Below are positions 11,765-25,229 of a stretch of DNA of 64,000 nt, one piece after another. How positions within the stretch are numbered: the stretch's first letter is position 1; each line of letters starts with the position of its first letter. Source of the stretch: Ectobius pallidus (Eukaryota > Arthropoda > Insecta > Blattodea > Ectobiidae). The stretch spans positions 95,307,882 to 95,371,881 of the forward strand of contig CAXKWD010000005.1 of assembly GCA_964059195.1 (NCBI GenBank), read 5' to 3'. Under the pieces are notes generated by a model, which saw only the letters and a list, made by a program, of their open reading frames with translations, ran no database searches and was not told where the DNA came from. Made by a program: the position numbers and the translations under genes.

Positions 11765-13595
11765 GTGTTCAGTGCTGTGGTACGTTTTAATGGTTTCATT
11801 TCTAATCTGGAACTGCTTTAATATAGCCTATAGTAAGTTATTACGAATAACTGTGTTTCTTTTTTAAATTTAAAGTTGCTGTGTAAAAATTATTTCTTAA
11901 AGGTTCCCTACCAAAAATACACACAGACTTGAGGAATGTTCAAATGTAATTTACATTAAAAATTATTACAGTTAAAAAGAGGTATAGGCATTTTAGCCTT
12001 TATGTTACAAAGGGAGGGGGTAATATTTAGATTACCCAGCTTTATCTCATATGATAACAGTATCTGTTTGAAGTGGCATTCGTGTTTCATGACCAGAAAA
12101 CCAGGCTAGGGTAATCAGATTATCCGCAGTTATTTAGGCCTATATTATGATTGTGATTTTTTCATTTATATCCTATATAACTTATTTTAGCGTTACTTTA
12201 AATACTTTTTCATGATTAAACTTCAGTAAGTTATTAAATATTGTGTAGAGGGATATTTGTTAAAGGCTGGAATTGAACCCGGGTTTTCAGCTTGGTACGC
12301 CGATATCATGCCCAGCCCCATTCCAAATATTCCTCTTGACTAGGAAGGACAGAATGGGTATTGTGACACCGGTTGGATTTCCATGTTAGGTCTACCTAGT
12401 AACTTCTCCCACAACTCTGTCGTAATGCTCGTCCCTACACATTTACTAGTCAAAACCTACCCCAACATTCTCCCCCTCATGGCCTATATACTAAATACGG
12501 ATTGCAATGAATATCCTTAATCGTAATGGACAGATGCCCACCCCCAAATATGAACTATAAATTTGGAGAAAGAATTATTTCATTAGATTGATATTACAAA
12601 ATGAAACATATTTTAGAAAATCAGTTTATCATTAGAAAATTAAAAGACATATGAAGTTATGGAGAAGATAAATAATCTAGTGATAAGATATATTTGCAGC
12701 AATGCCAATACACGCTACAGTACTTCATACTTCAGACCATTGCCGGTATAATGCATGATTTCATATCACGTATTCTTGCAATAAGATCTTTTATATTCAC
12801 ATACTCAAGGTACGCCAACAAGGAGCAGAAGTTAAAGAATTTTCCATAAAATAATACTTTTTTCAAAAACATATCCTGATAAATAGGCTATCGAAGTAAT
12901 ACTTTCATCTACACTTCCCCTAATAATTATTATTAATCATTACTAATAACAATTTAATAAGAATTCAAAGAAGTCCTTCGGTTCATACCTGATAGAGCGA
13001 TATTCCCAATTCTAGCATTGTCATCCAGTTCCTCTTAAAAATATCAACATGAGAGATTTGCCTTTAAATCAAGCAGAGCTTTTAGATTATTTTGTTGAGG
13101 GGAGAATGAGGCGACCATTTCAAGCGTAATCACAACAACCATTCTGACCGCCGCGGATCCAGACGTATTAAAAACTAACGCTCCTAAAGAAGTTTCACTT
13201 CAAAAAAAGATTTGCACAAAATGAGTGACAAATTTTATTTCTGAAATGCTTGGCTAACGTATATGGATCCATTATCCTACTTATACGACCCAGCTTAATA
13301 ATAATGCTTTAGGTTTATATAATTTGAAGTGTAGTTATTATATCTTTCCCAATAAAGCACCATTGCTGAAGAAGCCGCACGAAAATACTTGCAGGTGAGT
13401 GAGAAGCTGTGTGTGTGAATATGATATAGTCATTGCTCTCTAGATGTAAACTATCATTTTCTAATCTGTACATAGGCTAATATTGTTTTTAAGTTTTATT
13501 CTCTTTTATATTCATTTTACTTAAAATGTGACTGATGTTTATTAACACGTATATACGAGCAATTGTGAAATGATTGTGATTTTAACTTACGTACA
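11765..13595. other. no gene; tRNA-like scrap near 12260
   Basis: At 12255-12315 the minus strand has a B-box-like GGGTTCAATTCCAGCC preceded by GGGCTGGGCATGAT. It is probably the head of a decayed SINE; it does not fold as a full tRNA. Otherwise there is nothing. Confidence 0.45.
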
Positions 13596-13600
13596 TAATA

Positions 13601-13656
<56 letters not shown>
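13596..13656 (+). repeat. (AAT)n microsatellite
   Basis: About 20 AAT units with one early TAG interruption. Read on the minus strand it gives a tyrosine run, which is not a real protein. Confidence 0.95.
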
Positions 13657-15124
13657 TTAAAGAAAGAACAATTGAGTTAATGGAGGATATTATAGATAAC
13701 CTCAATCGGAAAATGAAACTTATTGGAGAATTTTATACGTAAGTCTATAGGCTATCTCTGTTCTCTTTGTCGAAGGTAGATTTTGAATGTGGTAAAATAA
13801 CATGAAAATTGTTACTGGGGAAACAGTGATTGCCCTTTGCTTGTAGTGTCAGTCTAAAGCACACGGAGGAATTTACTTGGTGTGGTATTTTAAAATGGCG
13901 TCAACAGCACTTGTGAAAAAAAAGGCTTAAAATTTAACAGAGATATGCCGGACATTTTTTACATCAAATTCAAACAATTTTTAAACAGAAGCTGTAAACA
14001 ATTGTTCCTGTCATTTTAAACCATTTTGAACTATATCATAAAATCTGAATGGGTAAATCACGAAAACAATGAAAGTTGGTACTTTTTTCGCTTTTTGTTC
14101 TAGGTAATTTGTGTAGTTTTCTGTTCCCAATAATTATTAAAAACATTGTAATATTTACATTCACTAATGAAAAAGGCAGAAGCATTATGTAGATTAAAAC
14201 AGTATGAGATATTCTGTTTGTAAAGAAGTTTGAACACTGCCAGTTATAATAAATTATCATATAAATACGAAAGTGCATTGCTTTCCCCCCATCTGGGAAC
14301 GGACGGGATCAAATTCCGCATTTCCATAGGCAATATCCGCATGAAAGACCGTCATTACGATAATAGGCCTACCATTGATTAATTCCGCAGCAACAAAATT
14401 TCAATGTCATAACCCATAGGTAATGTAAAAACAGGAAAGTGAAAGAGGTAGCAGTTTCCTTCCATTTTATACAGAGTTAGGACTGGCTGTTATTACAAGA
14501 AATCAGGTGGGATTAAAAATTTCAGGGCGTCAAGTGTGGTTAAAAATGTCTTTGTTCAACGTGGGACTGGTTGATTTGCAAGAAATAAGAAATTGTGTCA
14601 ATAGATTTCCGGGCGTCAATTGCAATGGTAGTAAAGGCTCAATGATAAATTTCCTACACCTAAAATATATATTTAAAAGAAACAAATTTGACTACTGCCA
14701 TTCTATATACAGTCTCCCTTACGGTAACTTTAACCATCGATGATTATCAAGTCCTTTTCCTTTTCGGATACACAACGTTTCACTTCCATTACTTCAAGGC
14801 GACAAACTTACCACATAATATTGTGAGGACAAGCAAATTAAAAAACACACTACCAAATTTGATGAGGACATAACCTGTGTCCAAGAAGTAGTGATAACGT
14901 CTTGGGCAGTGCAGTATTTACCCATGCGGTTACAAGAAACCATAATTTATATGCGGAAATTGTCCTACCCGTTGGAAACGTTTGCACTCTTTTGTTCAAT
15001 TATAATAAGGTTCGTTTAATTAAATTTGTGTGCATAAGAAAATGTTTTAACTGTTCTCTTTATATAGTGGATTCAAATGGGTTAAAGTCAGGATAACAGT
15101 TGACTGCTGACACAGACAGTCACG
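13657..15124. other. no gene seen
   Basis: Frames of 61-80 codons occur at 14036-15096 on both strands. They have no recognisable domain and no signals. Confidence 0.45.
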
Positions 15125-15151
15125 TCTGTGTGTGTGTGTGTGTGTGTGTGT
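15125..15151 (+). repeat. (GT)n microsatellite
   Basis: About 13 TG dinucleotides. Confidence 0.9.
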
Positions 15152-15437
15152 TTAGGTCTATAGCCTAACTTACTTCCAAAATGACTAGCATACATAATTA
15201 TAAACACAATATTCCATTTATTATGACACTAGGATTCGAAGAATGAAGAGAACTATTTGATCGCAGTTTGGGACCTCAAGATAAATAAATAGAAACAAAC
15301 TACATAATGTAATACGTTCAAGACATGAGCAAACATGGAACGGCCATAGGCTTAACATGGAGATATGTTTAAAAGCTTCGTCATATTATGGATTACATCT
15401 ACTTCTCAACTGATGAGATACATTATGGAACAAAAAA

Positions 15438-18400
15438 AGGTTTTATTGCGTAAACGATTTAAAGAGATAAGAAGAAAAACGATTTTATTAAGTAATCAAT
15501 TTAAAGGAACAAGAAGAACCAAAAACGCTTTATTAAGTAATCGATTTACAGGAATAAAAAGAAAAAACTATTATTAAGTAATCAATTTAAAGGAGAAAGA
15601 AGAAGCAAAAAGCTTTTATTAAGTAATCGAATTAAAGGAAAAGAGAAAAAAACGTTTCTATTAAGTAATCAATTTAAAGGAACAAGAAGAACCAAAAACG
15701 CTTTATTAAGAAATCGATTTAAAGGAATAAGAAGAACAAAAAGTTTTTATTAAGTAATCGAATTAAAGGAAAAGAAGAAAAACTCTTTTATTAAGTAATC
15801 AATTTAAAGGAACAAGAAGAAACAAAAAAGTTTTTATTAAGTAATCGAATTAAAGGAAGAGAAGAAAAACTCTTTTATTAAGTAATCAATTTAAAGGAAA
15901 TACAGTTATTATTTAGTAATCAATTTAAAGGATATGAAGAACCAAAAAAAATCTTTTTATTAAGTAATCGATTTAAAGGAAAACCAAGAAGCAAAAAGCT
16001 TTTATTAAGTAATCGATTTAAAGGAAAATAATAAAAAAAAGATTTTATTGAGTAATCAATTTAAAGGAATAAGAAGAAACAAAAGCGTTTTTATTAAGTA
16101 ATCAAATTAAAGGAAAAGAAGAAAAACGATTTTATTAAGTAATCAATTTAAAGGAAAAAGGAGAAGCAAAAACGCTTTTATTAAGTAATCTATTTAAAGA
16201 AAATACAGTTATTATTAAGTAATCAATTTAAAGGATAAGAAAAACCAAAACATATTTTATTAAATAATCGATTTAAAGGAAAAAAGAAGCAAAAAGCTTT
16301 TATTAAGTAATCGACTTAAAGGAACAAGAAGACAAAACACTTCTTATTAAGTAATCGATTTAAAGGAAAAAAAGAAAAAACTATTATTAAGTAATCAATT
16401 TAAAGGAAAAAGAAGAAGCAAAAACGCTTTTACTAAGTAATCAATTTAAAGGAAAAAAGAAAAAAAGTTTCTAATAAGTAATCAATTTAAAGGAACAAGA
16501 AGAACCAAAATCCATTTATTAAGTAATCGATTTAAAGAAATAAAAAGAAAAAAAAGTTTTTATTAAGTAATCGAATTAAAGGAAAAGAAGAAAAACGATT
16601 TTATTAAGTAATCAATTTAAAAGAAAAAGGAGAAGCAAAAACGCTTTTATTAAGTAATCAATTTAAAGGATAAGAAGAAAAAATCTTTTATTAAGTAATC
16701 GATTTAAAGGAAAAAAGAAGCAAAAAGCTTTTATCAAGTAATCGATTTAAAGGAACAAGAAGAACAAAACACTTCTTATTAAGTAATCGATTTAAAGGAA
16801 AAAATGAAAAAACTACTATTAAGAAATCAATTTAAAGGAAAAAGAAGAAGCAAAAACGCATTTATTAAGTAATCAATTTAAAGGGAAAAGAAAAAACCTT
16901 TCTATTAAGTAATCTATTTAAAGGAACAAGAAGAACCAAAAACCCTTTATTAAGTAATCGATTTAAAGGAATAAAAGAAGAAAAAAGTTTTTATTAAGTA
17001 ATCGAATTAAAGGAAAATAAGGAAAAAGATTTTATTAAGTAATCAATTTAAAGGAAAAAGGAGAAGCAAAAACGCTTTCATTAAGTAATCAATTTAAAGG
17101 AAATACAGTTATTATTAAGTAATCAATTTAAAGGATAAGAAGAACCAAAAAATATTTTATTAAGTAATCGATTTAAAGGAGAAAAAGAAAAAACTATTAT
17201 TAAGTAATCAATTTAAAGGAAAAAGAAGAAGCAAAAACGCTTTTATTAAGTAATCAATTTAAAGGAAAAAAGAAAAAAAAAGTTTCTATTAAGTAATCGA
17301 TTAGAAGGAACAAGAAGAACCAAAAACCCTTTATTAAGTAATCGATTTAAAGGAATAAAAAGAAGAAATAAGTTTTTATTAAGTAATCGAATTAAAGGAA
17401 AAGAAGAAAAACGATTTTATTAAGTAATCAATTTAAAGGAAAAAGGAGAAGCAAAAACGCTTTTATTAAGTAATCAATTTAAAGGAAATATAGTTATTAT
17501 TAAGTAATCAATTTAAAGGATAAGAAGAAAAAATCTTTGATTAAGTAATCGATTTAAAGGGAAAAAAGAAGCAAAAATCTTTTATTAAGTAATCGATTTA
17601 AAGGAACAAGAAGAACAAAACACTTCTTATTAAGTAATCGATTTAAAGGAAAAAATGAAAAAACTATTATTAAGTAATCAATTTAAAGGAAAAAGAAGAA
17701 GCAAAAACGCTTTTATTAAGTAATCAATTTAAAGGAAAAGAAAAAACCTTTCTATTAAGTAATCAATTTAAAGGAACAAGAAGAACCAAAAATCCTTTAT
17801 TAAGTAATCGATTTAAAGGAATAAAAAGAAAAAGTTTTTATTAAGTAATCGAATTAAAGGAAAAGAAGAAAAACGATTTTATTAAGTAATCAATTTAAAG
17901 GAAAAAGGAGAAGCAAAAACGCTTTTATTAAGTAATCAAATTAAAGGATATATTGTTATTATTAAGTAATCAATTTAAAGGATAAGAAGAACCAAAAAAT
18001 ATTTTATTAAGTAATCGATTTAAAGGAAAAACAAGAAGAAAAAAGATTTTATTAAGTAATCGATTTAAAGGAAAAGAATAAAAAAGATTTTATTAAGTCA
18101 TCAATTTAAAGGAATAAGAAGAAACAAAAAAGTTTTTATTAAGTAATCGAATTAAAGGAAAAGAAGAAAAACGATTTTATTAAGTAATCAATTTAAAGGA
18201 AAAAGGAGAAGCAAAAACGCTTTTATTAAGTAATCAATTTAAAGGATAAGAAGAACCAAAAAATATTTTATTAAGCATTCGATTTAAAGGAAAAACAAGA
18301 AGCAAAACGCTTTTATTAAGTAATCGATTTAAAGGAAAAACAAGAAGCAAAAAGCTTTTATTAAGTAATCGACTTAAAGGAACAAGAAGAACAAAACACT

Positions 18401-18660
18401 TCTTATTAAGTAATCGATTTAAAGGAAAAAAGAAAAAAACATTATTAAGTAATCAATTTAAAGGAATAAGAAGAAGCAAAACAACTTTGATTAAGTAATC
18501 GATTTAAAGGAAAAAGAAGAAGCAAAAATATATATTATATTAAGTAATCGATTTAAAGGAAAAAGAAGAAGCATCAAAGCTTTTATTAAGTAATCGATTT
18601 AAAGGTATAAGAAGAAAAAAACCTTTTTTATTATGTAATCGATTTGAAGGAATTAGAATA
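15438..18660 (+). repeat. 3.2-kb GA-rich minisatellite, ~45-bp monomer
   Basis: Dozens of units built on AAGTAATC(G/A)ATTTAAAGG followed by a variable purine stretch such as AAAAAGGAGAAGCAAAAACG and TTTTATT. Unit length varies from about 30 to 48 bp; length divided by period suggests roughly 70 copies. The monomer types recur in a fixed order (for example around 16100, 16990, 17395, 17850 and 18145), so there is higher-order structure. The plus strand is strongly purine-biased. The core matches R1 near 870, 28845 and 31455. A short frame at its left edge (15365-15577) is an accident of the repeat. Confidence 0.95.
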
Positions 18661-19554
18661 CGAAACAAGTAAAAGAATAATGAAACTGTATAAATATTGA
18701 AATGTGGATAATTAAAATCTCTGTTATTTGAAATGTTGTTTAACCTTTATGAATTTGTATAACTTTTTTTTAATAATTTCAGATTTTTGTATAAATTTTT
18801 AATATACATTTAATTTCAGAATTAATCTTCGAAACAAGTTATGTTATGTAAGGATCCTGATTTACGGTGAATGTAATTGTACAATTTCGGTTAGATGTTG
18901 GCTTTATTTTGCCGAAATTTGGGAATGAAAGTGAAATTTCTATTTGGTATGTTCTTATTTCCTGCCTGCGTTTATGCCGGAACGATAAAGAGTAGATTTT
19001 ACTTTTCCGGAGCGTCTTTCCGATCCTTTCCGCTCAACTTCAGCATTGGTTAGTTAACAATGTTACGCTACTTTGAATATCCTTAAAAATGCTGAAATAA
19101 ACAAATCTTATTTTCTTTTGTACACGCATAAAATAATTGCCTTGAGCAATATGAAAGAAATGCTTGTTTTTGGGATTAGTAACTTGTTCTTTTGCTAGTC
19201 ACATTACGAGAAACTTGTAATTAAAATAAATAATCATATTTTAAATGCGAATATAGAGGAAGTATTGACCCGTATTTAACGACTGTAGTCACTTTTCTGT
19301 CTGATAATTATAATAACCAATATATAACTATATAATTGAGTGGCTCCACTGGATTTCATGTTGTTGATCGATGATCTTCTTGAATTCTTCAACAGCCAAA
19401 ATTGACCCTACATTCCTTTTAATAACAAAATAAAGACAATTTCAATTAGACCTATAGGCCTACAGTTATATATAGATATCCGTGAAGTTTATGAGGCACT
19501 ATAACATGAATAGTTCTCATTTCGACACATATTTACAATATTTTCGTTTACTAC
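18661..19554. other. no gene seen
   Basis: AT-rich non-coding sequence between the minisatellite and the mariner-like element. Confidence 0.5.
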
Positions 19555-20546
19555 AGGGTGCGGCAAAACATCCTCCCTATTTTAAAGTTAAAATAAAAAA
19601 CACATGGATCAAAATAAAGAATCTGTATTAACATGAATGATTCTACACAGTGGGAAGTTTCATGTTTCGAACATTGAGTCACTCAAGTGGTGTCCTTCAC
19701 TATCAATGCATTGTTGAATGCGACTTCGGAAATTCTCCATCGTTCTAACCAACATTTCTTGAGGAATAAGACCAATATCTTCCAGTATTGCATTTCTTAG
19801 GGCTGGCAAAGTCCTCGGCCGATGTTTAAACACCTCACCCTTAAGATATCCTCACAGAAAATAATCGCAGGGTGTAAGGTCTGGTGATCGTGCTGGCCAG
19901 GAAATGTCGCCATGTAAAGAAATTAAGCGTCCGGGAAACATCTATCTCAGCACTTGGAAAGAAATCCGAGCTGTGTGAGCGGTGGCTCCATCGTGCTGAA
20001 ACCATACCTGTTCAGCCAGCAGTGCATTGAGTCTTGGTAAAAAAAAAAGTGTTGATCATGTGAGTGTATCTTTCAGAGATTACTGTCACACTAGCACCAT
20101 CCTCTTCAAAAAAAAGTAAAGACCAATTATCCCGACTCTTCCAACTGCGCACCATACAGTAACACGGTCGCTATGCAGAGGTTTTTCATGAAGTTCACAC
20201 CAATAACGGAAATTTTGCTTATTAACACATCCAGATAAGTGAAAATGTGATTCATTACTAAAAAGGACCACAGCATCTTCTGGTACAGCTTCAAGGATGT
20301 TTGCACTTGACCTTACACGATTTTCATAATCACGTTGTCACAACTGATATGGTGAATCTTGCTATAAGAGCACGGAGACAGGATTAATGTCTATTGACAC
20401 ATCGCAGTGAGGTGAACTAATGTATTATACTGAAACCCCTAAACTCCCACTGTGTAGATATCATTAATATTAATACAGTTTCTTTATTTTGATCCATCTG
20501 ATTTTTATTTGAAATTTAAAATAGGGATGATGTTTTGCCGCACCCT
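19555..20546 (-). mobile_element. defective Tc1/mariner-superfamily element
   Basis: The terminal inverted repeats AGGGTGCGGCAAAACATC (19555) and GATGTTTTGCCGCACCCT (to 20546) are followed inward by TTTTAAAGTT/ATTTAAAAT-like sequence. The ~1-kb length and the absence of the N-terminal DNA-binding part indicate an internal deletion. Target duplication is unclear (TA-rich on both sides). Confidence 0.8.
19660..20318 (-). pseudogene. DDE transposase remnant
   Basis: The C-terminal half of a mariner-superfamily transposase on the minus strand. It carries LFSNESHFHLSG, PLHSDRVTVWCAV, a WFQHDGATAHTAR block near 20000, then WPARSPDLTPCDYFL and a GYLKGEVFKHRPRTLPALR block near 19850. The second and third catalytic Asp positions are recognisable. 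The first (normally FSDE) reads FSNE, an Asp-to-Asn change. In-frame stops interrupt it (for example after GLYFF and after CDYFL). The helix-turn-helix N-terminus is missing, so it is non-functional. Confidence 0.85.
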
Positions 20547-22385
20547 TTACCTTCCATAATCCCCAAAATATACTTTTACATCGCGAAATAACGCCAATTC
20601 ACATAAAACCATAAACAAAATGAATATAATTCCAGTTTTTAAAACTAATTCCGGCTTAAAATAGAAAATCTTGTTGTTAATTCATTTTTAAGGAATATTT
20701 TCAACAAATAAATGCATCGACTATTTTGCCATAGAGAGGTAATTTTCACTCTAAAAGGAACTGCTCATTCCACATTATGCAGTCAAGAAGGAAGACACAG
20801 GATCAACTTACGATAAATCATAGATAAACCTACAATAAATTCTAACTCCAATGGCTTTCCACATTTTTGAATGCTAAGTAAATTCAGTTTTAAGGAACTA
20901 TTTCCTATATTAATATGTAATGCAGTTATTAATAGGCCTACCCAATTAAGAGGATTCGCTATGAACTTAAAAGTTCGAAATGGCTAAATATTTCCTGCAA
21001 TAAAAATAAATACAAGCGGCGGGAATTTTTAATTAAGCTGACATGGCAAATATCTGCTAATTGTTTTCAAGATCCATCGATGAAATGAAAGGAGGCAGTG
21101 AAAACTCAACGAAACGTACGTATTTACCTGTTATTTACTTTACTGCTATTCGATTTGTCCTATAAATTTATAGATAATGTTGAACCAGAACATATGTCTT
21201 TAAATTTTTGTATAGTCAGCGTGTTTGGAAAATTTGAAATAACCTGACATTGTATTGGCATAACTTATGCATTTCTTGATATGAATAGAATTTACAAATC
21301 TTAGCATTGATTTGTTCTGAAATCTCAAAAAATATATAAATATCTGATGACAAAATTTAATGTCATATATCCGTAGCTGTTAATTAAGAAGAAATGTCAT
21401 TTACAAAGAATATTCATTTTAATCTTTCCTACAATAATGCATAAGCATCTCCTTAAGTTTTTTAGATAGCCGAGAAAAATGGTGAATAGACAGGAAGCCA
21501 CCTTTTTAAAGGAGAGGGAGATAGTAACCGGTCTAGTATTTGTATTGTTATGATTATTGTGCTGTACGGTGCAGGAGAAAACAAAATTTCTAGACTCTAA
21601 ACTCGAATTATGAAGACCTACGCTAATGCTGAAAATTTTATTAGAATTTATTTGGATCGAAGTTGTTCCTACAACGGGAGAAGTAAACTTGAGAGACAGG
21701 AAAAAAAGAAAAGACTCTCCATTGCACCCGAAAATGCAAAATATTCAAAACGCCTTCATGTTGAAGTCGCTCAACGAAACTCTACCCAGTTTTCTTCAGT
21801 GATCAGGGACATTGGAGTCAAGGTTAATAACCAACAAAGTTCGAAATCAAATGAAGCGTTTGTAAATAATCATAGGTAATTTAACGATAGGTCTGGAATT
21901 TATCTAGTGAGAATCCGGACTTTGTGATATATTTATTGTGACTATTTGGCGAACACTCAGAGAATTAAGTATGTGTAATCAATATTACTATAAGCACAAA
22001 AATGAAACACTCGCTATGTGTGTAATTGTAAGCGAGAGAATCTATTCGTGATCATACTTTATCAATTATTTCGTCATGGACGATTATCGCTAATGTATGT
22101 ACAGCTTTTACATTTTTTTTTAGATTAACCTCCTTAGAGCAACCAATAGCATTGTCTTACTAATATTGTATTTAATTCTATACGAGATTTAAAATACTTC
22201 TTCACAACACACATAATTATTCATTATTTTCTTCATTTGCTCATATGCAGCATATATTATAGACACAATTATTGCTTTGTTCAATTACTATTATTACCTT
22301 CAGTGTTCTCGTAGGGCTTTGGAAGTTGCAATACACTGGGATTTGTAGATACGCTAGCGATGAAATAATTATTTCTGTAAACCGA
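20547..22385. other. no gene seen
   Basis: An 89-codon frame at 21610-21879 (+) is lysine/arginine-rich but resembles no family and lacks signals. The rest is AT-rich. Confidence 0.45.
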
Positions 22386-22480
22386 GCTAGGTGGCCTAGA
22401 TGGGAACGTCTTGGACTCTCATTCGGGAGGTCCCAGTTTCAAATCCCGTAGCCGGCCAAATTGGCATGTTTTTTTTTTTT
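22386..22480 (+). mobile_element. SINE head (family C), fragment
   Basis: The A-box-like segment GAGCTAGGTGGCCTAGATGG and the B-box-like segment GTTTCAAATCCCGTAGCCGG match the layout of arthropod tRNA-derived SINE heads. A poly-T run follows at 22469-22480. No 3' body was recognised. Confidence 0.6.
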
Positions 22481-24480
22481 CATGGTATCCACAGTCGTAA
22501 TGCAAATGACGAACTGGATATATACATACCATGAGTCATCCTCGCTATTCATCCTTTAATATCAGTTGAAATACACCATTTAAGTTTACCCATTTCCAGA
22601 TGAGCTAGAAACCTGAGATTTGGCAGACTTATACATTTTAGCTGTTAACCGACGCCAAAATCTATCCGCAGTTTTAAGGGTATTAATGGCTAAATGGTAA
22701 TAGGCTATAAGGCAATCTAAATACACGGACACCGATACGGTGACAGTTCAGGAAAAAATATTCCCGAGGATATCATCGAAGCGAGTATAACCTTAGTATA
22801 CTGTGGTATAACAATAAAATTATTATGATAGAGACATACGATTGGTTGAAATTCCACAGATTCTTATACTGAAATCTAAATAGTAATAAATATAATAGTT
22901 TAAGTTTCAGCCTTAGGCACTAGTAAATAATAAGAACCTAACACGATACTGGAGCTGAAGACGTAGAATGTTTATAGATTTTATATTTTATTTTTATTTA
23001 TTGTTTCATAACTGATTTTTGTTATACAATATAGTCGTAAGAATAAAATTACATTATACCATTACATATAAAGCTTAATAGCTTATTTCATATGAAATTA
23101 GTGACTTTTGTGACCGGGCTCCCACTGATATTGTACAGTTAACATTCAAGATAGATATAGGCCTAAAAGTATTCAGGAACCACAGATTATTGTCTCTGGT
23201 GGACATTACATGATAATTTTATAGGAGAAAAATTATTATGTTATATTGTTTTCATGCCAGATTCCTTCGCCGTTCAAAGTTATTTTTCCATTGGCAACGT
23301 TGGCTGCTATGTTTGACTGCAGCCAGCAGAAAGTAAACAATAGTAGTAGAACGCAATTATTATTTATTTTATTAATGCAGCATAACTTATTATACAATTT
23401 ATGATGTTGCACTCGTACTATTAACGTATCATAACTTTATCATAATTTATTTCAAGCTAACCTGTAATCCTTTCGACTGCGATTGGTATCAAAAATGTAA
23501 CAAACATAAAATGTTAATTGGGCCTAGGCTATACGCCTACTGCTGGTGTAATATTATTACTATTTATTATACCATATCATAAAATTATTGCAAACTATTA
23601 CAATGTGATAAATGCACAGCGTAGCTCTTGCCTTAATTTTGTAGTCATAGGAGATAGAAAATGGCATTTTGCTTGGTAAACTCGGGATTAACAAACACAG
23701 GACACACTCAAAAAACGATTTGACATAGGCCTAATGTTTCTTCAATAACAATAAACACCGTGCACTCTTAGTTTGAGAAGTAATCCAATAGAGATATAAT
23801 AATCAATTTCATCTGTTGTAAACCCACTAGTAATAATACAAGCTAGAAAATGACAAATACACAGCGGCATTTTCGATGGCATGTACTGTGAGCGAAATAC
23901 TTCAGAATACTGTTGTGTGTTGTGCAACTGCGAAGAAAAAAAATTATTTTGTAACCACACGCTCGCTTCAATGTTACAGTGTCAACTGATCCCCTCGACT
24001 GAGTGACTATCATAGTTTGTCTTGTGGAATTTGAGAAAAACTCAGATCCTTCTTCTGTTTTCATGCTGAGGGTCACATTCTGCTAGGCTACCTGACTGCT
24101 CTACCCTAACAGAGGAAATAAATGTATCAATCCATTGTATTCATGTTATTCTTCAGAAACCATAATTAATGCATTAATATACTGGGTTTACTGTTTAATG
24201 TGGATAATATTGTGTATTCTATCATTCATGCACCTTCGGCCATATTGTTTTCAAGCAAACGCGAAATTTAACGCAGGAAATTTCTGTCTTTAAGTTAACA
24301 CGAGTATTCAAGGGCGTGATGGGCTAACCAGGCCCAGTGGAACGTAAACATGATACAAGCAAGAGAAAACGACGCGTTTTAGCCGTAACGAAGGTCGGTG
24401 GAACTCGCCATTAGTATAGCCCTGCTTGACTTATGGTCACCTTAGGGAACCGACCTGTGAAATTTGCCTGAAAACGCACA
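22481..24480. other. no gene seen
   Basis: No supported feature. Short frames near 23742-24076 (-) have no known similarity. Confidence 0.45.
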
Positions 24481-24728
24481 AAACTGTTTTTTGACCCGAA
24501 GGGAAAAGACCACTTAGAAGACCTAGACGTAGGTGGGAGGGCAATATTAGAAGAGATTTAAGAGAAGTAGGATTTGCGAGGGATGATTGGATGGAGTTAC
24601 CACAGAATAGGGTTGAATAGCGGGCTCAGGTAAGCGCGGCAATGAACCTTCGGGTGCCATAAAATAATATTCCTTTAGCTTGCTTAGGAATTGTCTATTG
24701 CCATTGAGTAAGTAAGTATTAATTAACG
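24481..24728 (+). mobile_element. LINE family L1x 3' fragment
   Basis: Shares the C-terminal coding remnant (AGACCTAGACGTAGGTGGGA, GGATGGAGTTA, AACCTTCGGGT) and the 3' UTR (AGGAATTGTCTATTGCCATT, then (AGTA)n) with 5377-5852 and 59927-60580, here on the plus strand. The coding part is frameshifted. Confidence 0.8.
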
Positions 24729-25119
24729 CCACGAATTATTTTGATTAATCAAAGGGTGTAATACATTTTAGCTTAGGTGCACTTATATGTTCGTAATGTG
24801 GTCTTTTAGGGCTCTGCGCATGCGCTGATAATCTATGTAGCAACTTTTTTTTTTACAGCACATATTATTTAAAATTATAGCTCCAGTCATTTTCAGAGTA
24901 GGCTAATGTCGGAAGGAATTTCGTGCATTTTCCAGGCTATTAACTCTAGGGAAATCGTTATTTGGGCTTATATAAGGAGCAGGACAGTTTTGAAGGCAAA
25001 ACTTGTGACATGACTTATTTCAATGTAACTGTTGATGTTCATTTGTTTGTTTTCTATTGTTGATGTGATATGTCTTCTGTTAATTTCAACTGATGTTCAG
25101 TTTCAATGAATACGTGATT

Positions 25120-25228
25120 TGAGTCGAGACTTAACTTTTGCCTTAATATTATTTGTGTCTGTAATTATTGTTCCCGGATATTTGTATTCCTCCACTTGTT
25201 CGAACGATTTACCGGCTATTCTAAAGAT
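25120..25228 (-). mobile_element. LINE family L1x internal fragment
   Basis: On the minus strand it encodes the block SFEQVEEYKYPGTIITDTNN, matching the post-RT region also present at 60520-60580 (LGAIITDTNNIKAEFK-like). It is separated from the 3' fragment at 24481 and in the opposite orientation, so it is a separate insertion or a rearranged piece. Confidence 0.65.
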
Positions 25229-25229
25229 A

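Noticed and set aside
11630..11821. Membrane protein with poly-isoleucine
   Set aside because: The isoleucine run is the (AAT)n microsatellite read in one frame.
13517..13705. Tyrosine-rich protein
   Set aside because: Microsatellite translation, as above.
15438..18660. Possible CRISPR-like array of direct repeats with variable spacers
   Set aside because: The spacers are themselves variants of a few purine-rich monomers, the repeats vary, and the context is eukaryotic; it is a minisatellite.
21610..21879. 89-codon basic ORF as a host gene
   Set aside because: No similarity recognised, no splice or promoter context, and length expected by chance in a window of this size.
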